A stretch of DNA of 5,017 nt from an uncultured Peptococcaceae bacterium (lineage in GTDB: Bacteria; Bacillota; Desulfitobacteriia; Desulfitobacteriales; Syntrophobotulaceae), in the NCBI GenBank assembly GCA_937892995.1, contig CALBJS010000258.1, forward strand, positions 1-5,017, read 5' to 3'. Positions 4,747 through 5,017 of this stretch are shown here, piece by piece. The position numbers and the translations under genes were made by a program. Numbering within the stretch: the first letter of the stretch is position 1; each line of letters opens with the position of its first letter. The notes under the pieces are model-generated. The model made no database searches. It worked only from the letters and a program-made list of their open reading frames with translations, and had not been told where the DNA came from.

Positions 4747-4954
4747 GGGAGGTTCGACCTTAGACTGGAAGTCGGCCAGGAAGGCAGCCACCTCAATCAT
4801 GGGAGACTTGAGGTTAAAGTTCATTCCGGGAGTCAAGGCGGCTAGCAGCCGTTATCAGCTTTATCTTAAGAGTAACTTGAATACTATTTTCAGGTTAAAT
4901 AAGGGTGGTACCACGGGAATAAAACTCTCGTCCCTAGCGGACGAGAGTTTTTTT
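4709..4954 (+). promoter_or_regulatory. T-box riboswitch, phenylalanine type (UUC specifier), upstream of probable pheS
   Basis: T-box leaders bind uncharged tRNA cotranscriptionally and allow readthrough of a terminator. The hallmark motif AGGGTGGTACCACGG is at 4902-4916. Its UGGU (4906-4909) can pair with an ACCA tRNA 3' end. Stem I is supported by GGAAT/ATTCC (4730-4734 with 4823-4827) and CTTTAA/TTAAAG (4741-4746 with 4814-4819), which leave exactly TTC (4820-4822) as the specifier, followed by the usual A. Near the base, GATGA (4714-4718) and GGGAG (4828-4832) could form the GA kink-turn. A small hairpin CGGCT/AGCCG (4839-4851) and Stem III AACTTGAA/TTCAGGTT (4874-4896) follow. UUC means phenylalanine, matching pheST after a YsgA-like gene. 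The 5' limit is approximate. Type is near certain; the specifier is well supported by the flanking helices. Confidence 0.95.
4922..4954 (+). terminator. T-box intrinsic terminator
   Basis: AAACTCTCGTCC (4922-4933) pairs perfectly with GGACGAGAGTTT (4939-4950) around the loop CTAGC, with a T-run at 4948-4954. The competing antiterminator forms when AGGG (4902-4905) pairs with CCCT (4932-4935) and ACGGGA (4913-4918) pairs with TCTCGT (4926-4931), leaving the T-box bulge free for the tRNA end. Both folds share 4926-4935, as a functional T-box switch requires. Confidence 0.95.
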
Positions 4955-4956
4955 AA

Positions 4957-4996
4957 GGCTTTTTTAGTTGGAGGCGAAGCCTCCAACTAAAAAGCC
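4957..4996. repeat. 40-nt near-perfect palindrome downstream of the T-box terminator
   Basis: The left arm 4957-4975 (GGC, six T, AGTTGGAGGC) is complementary to the right arm 4979-4996 (GCCTCCAACT, five A, GCC) over 18 bp, with one extra T in the left arm and a GAA loop. The tip reads GCGAAGC, a sequence known to form unusually stable DNA mini-hairpins. No T-run follows on the + strand, so it is not a standard second terminator. It lies in the readthrough leader of the synthetase transcript, before any visible start codon. It may be a dispersed palindromic repeat or an RNA-stabilising or processing hairpin; copy number cannot be judged from this window. The last 21 bases to the window edge show nothing recognisable. 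Confidence 0.85.
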
Positions 4997-5017
4997 GCCA
5001 CACTAAGCTTACTATAT

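Noticed and set aside
4709..4990. 93-aa + strand frame running through the T-box
   Set aside because: It runs through the riboswitch helices, terminator and palindrome, has no ribosome binding site and resembles no family.
1..5017. CRISPR arrays, insertion sequences, prophage or integrase genes
   Set aside because: No repeat-spacer pattern, transposase motifs or att-like duplications were seen. Gene content is core-chromosome in type.

Overview
The window looks like a chromosomal segment of a low-GC, Gram-positive (Firmicutes/Clostridia-type) bacterium. The support is the infC-rpmI-rplT operon with an AUU-start infC behind an attenuator leader, a YsgA-like SpoU methylase followed by a phenylalanine-type T-box leader (the gene order before pheST in Bacillota), a YqzL-type micro-protein, and strong AGGAGG-like ribosome binding sites. 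A spore-forming anaerobe of the Desulfitobacterium/Desulfosporosinus kind would fit, but the genus is a guess.

Region 1 (1-2133, + strand) is the 3' part of an operon. It holds the C-terminal part of an ApbE-type FAD:protein FMN transferase, a NusG-domain-II protein (EetA-like), a Gx-transporter family membrane protein (EetB-like) and a divergent EcfT-type membrane protein (FmnA-like). Together these match the flavin-trafficking and flavinylation core of the extracellular electron transfer (EET) loci known from Listeria and lactobacilli. FAD would be moved across the membrane and ApbE would attach FMN to extracytosolic redox proteins. The flavinylated acceptor protein, NADH dehydrogenase and quinone genes of such loci are not visible here and could lie upstream.

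Region 2 (2134-3656) starts with a gene-free stretch carrying a consensus sigma-A promoter, a structured leader and an intrinsic terminator. Translation initiation factor IF3 (rare ATT start) and ribosomal proteins L35 and L20 follow. The layout matches the L20-controlled attenuation leader of Firmicutes.

Region 3 (3657-5017) has a hairpin-forming gap, a TrmH/SpoU-family 23S rRNA 2'-O-methyltransferase, a promoter overlapping its stop codon, a 43-aa YqzL-like ORF with a GTG start, and a T-box riboswitch with a UUC (Phe) specifier and its terminator. A striking 40-nt palindrome follows. The regulated gene, presumably pheS, begins beyond the window. The yqzL stop codon lies inside T-box Stem I, so the micro-gene and the riboswitch share sequence.

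No clearly undescribed system is evident. The most interesting points are the EET flavin module with a degenerate EcfT, the yqzL/T-box overlap, and the palindrome.
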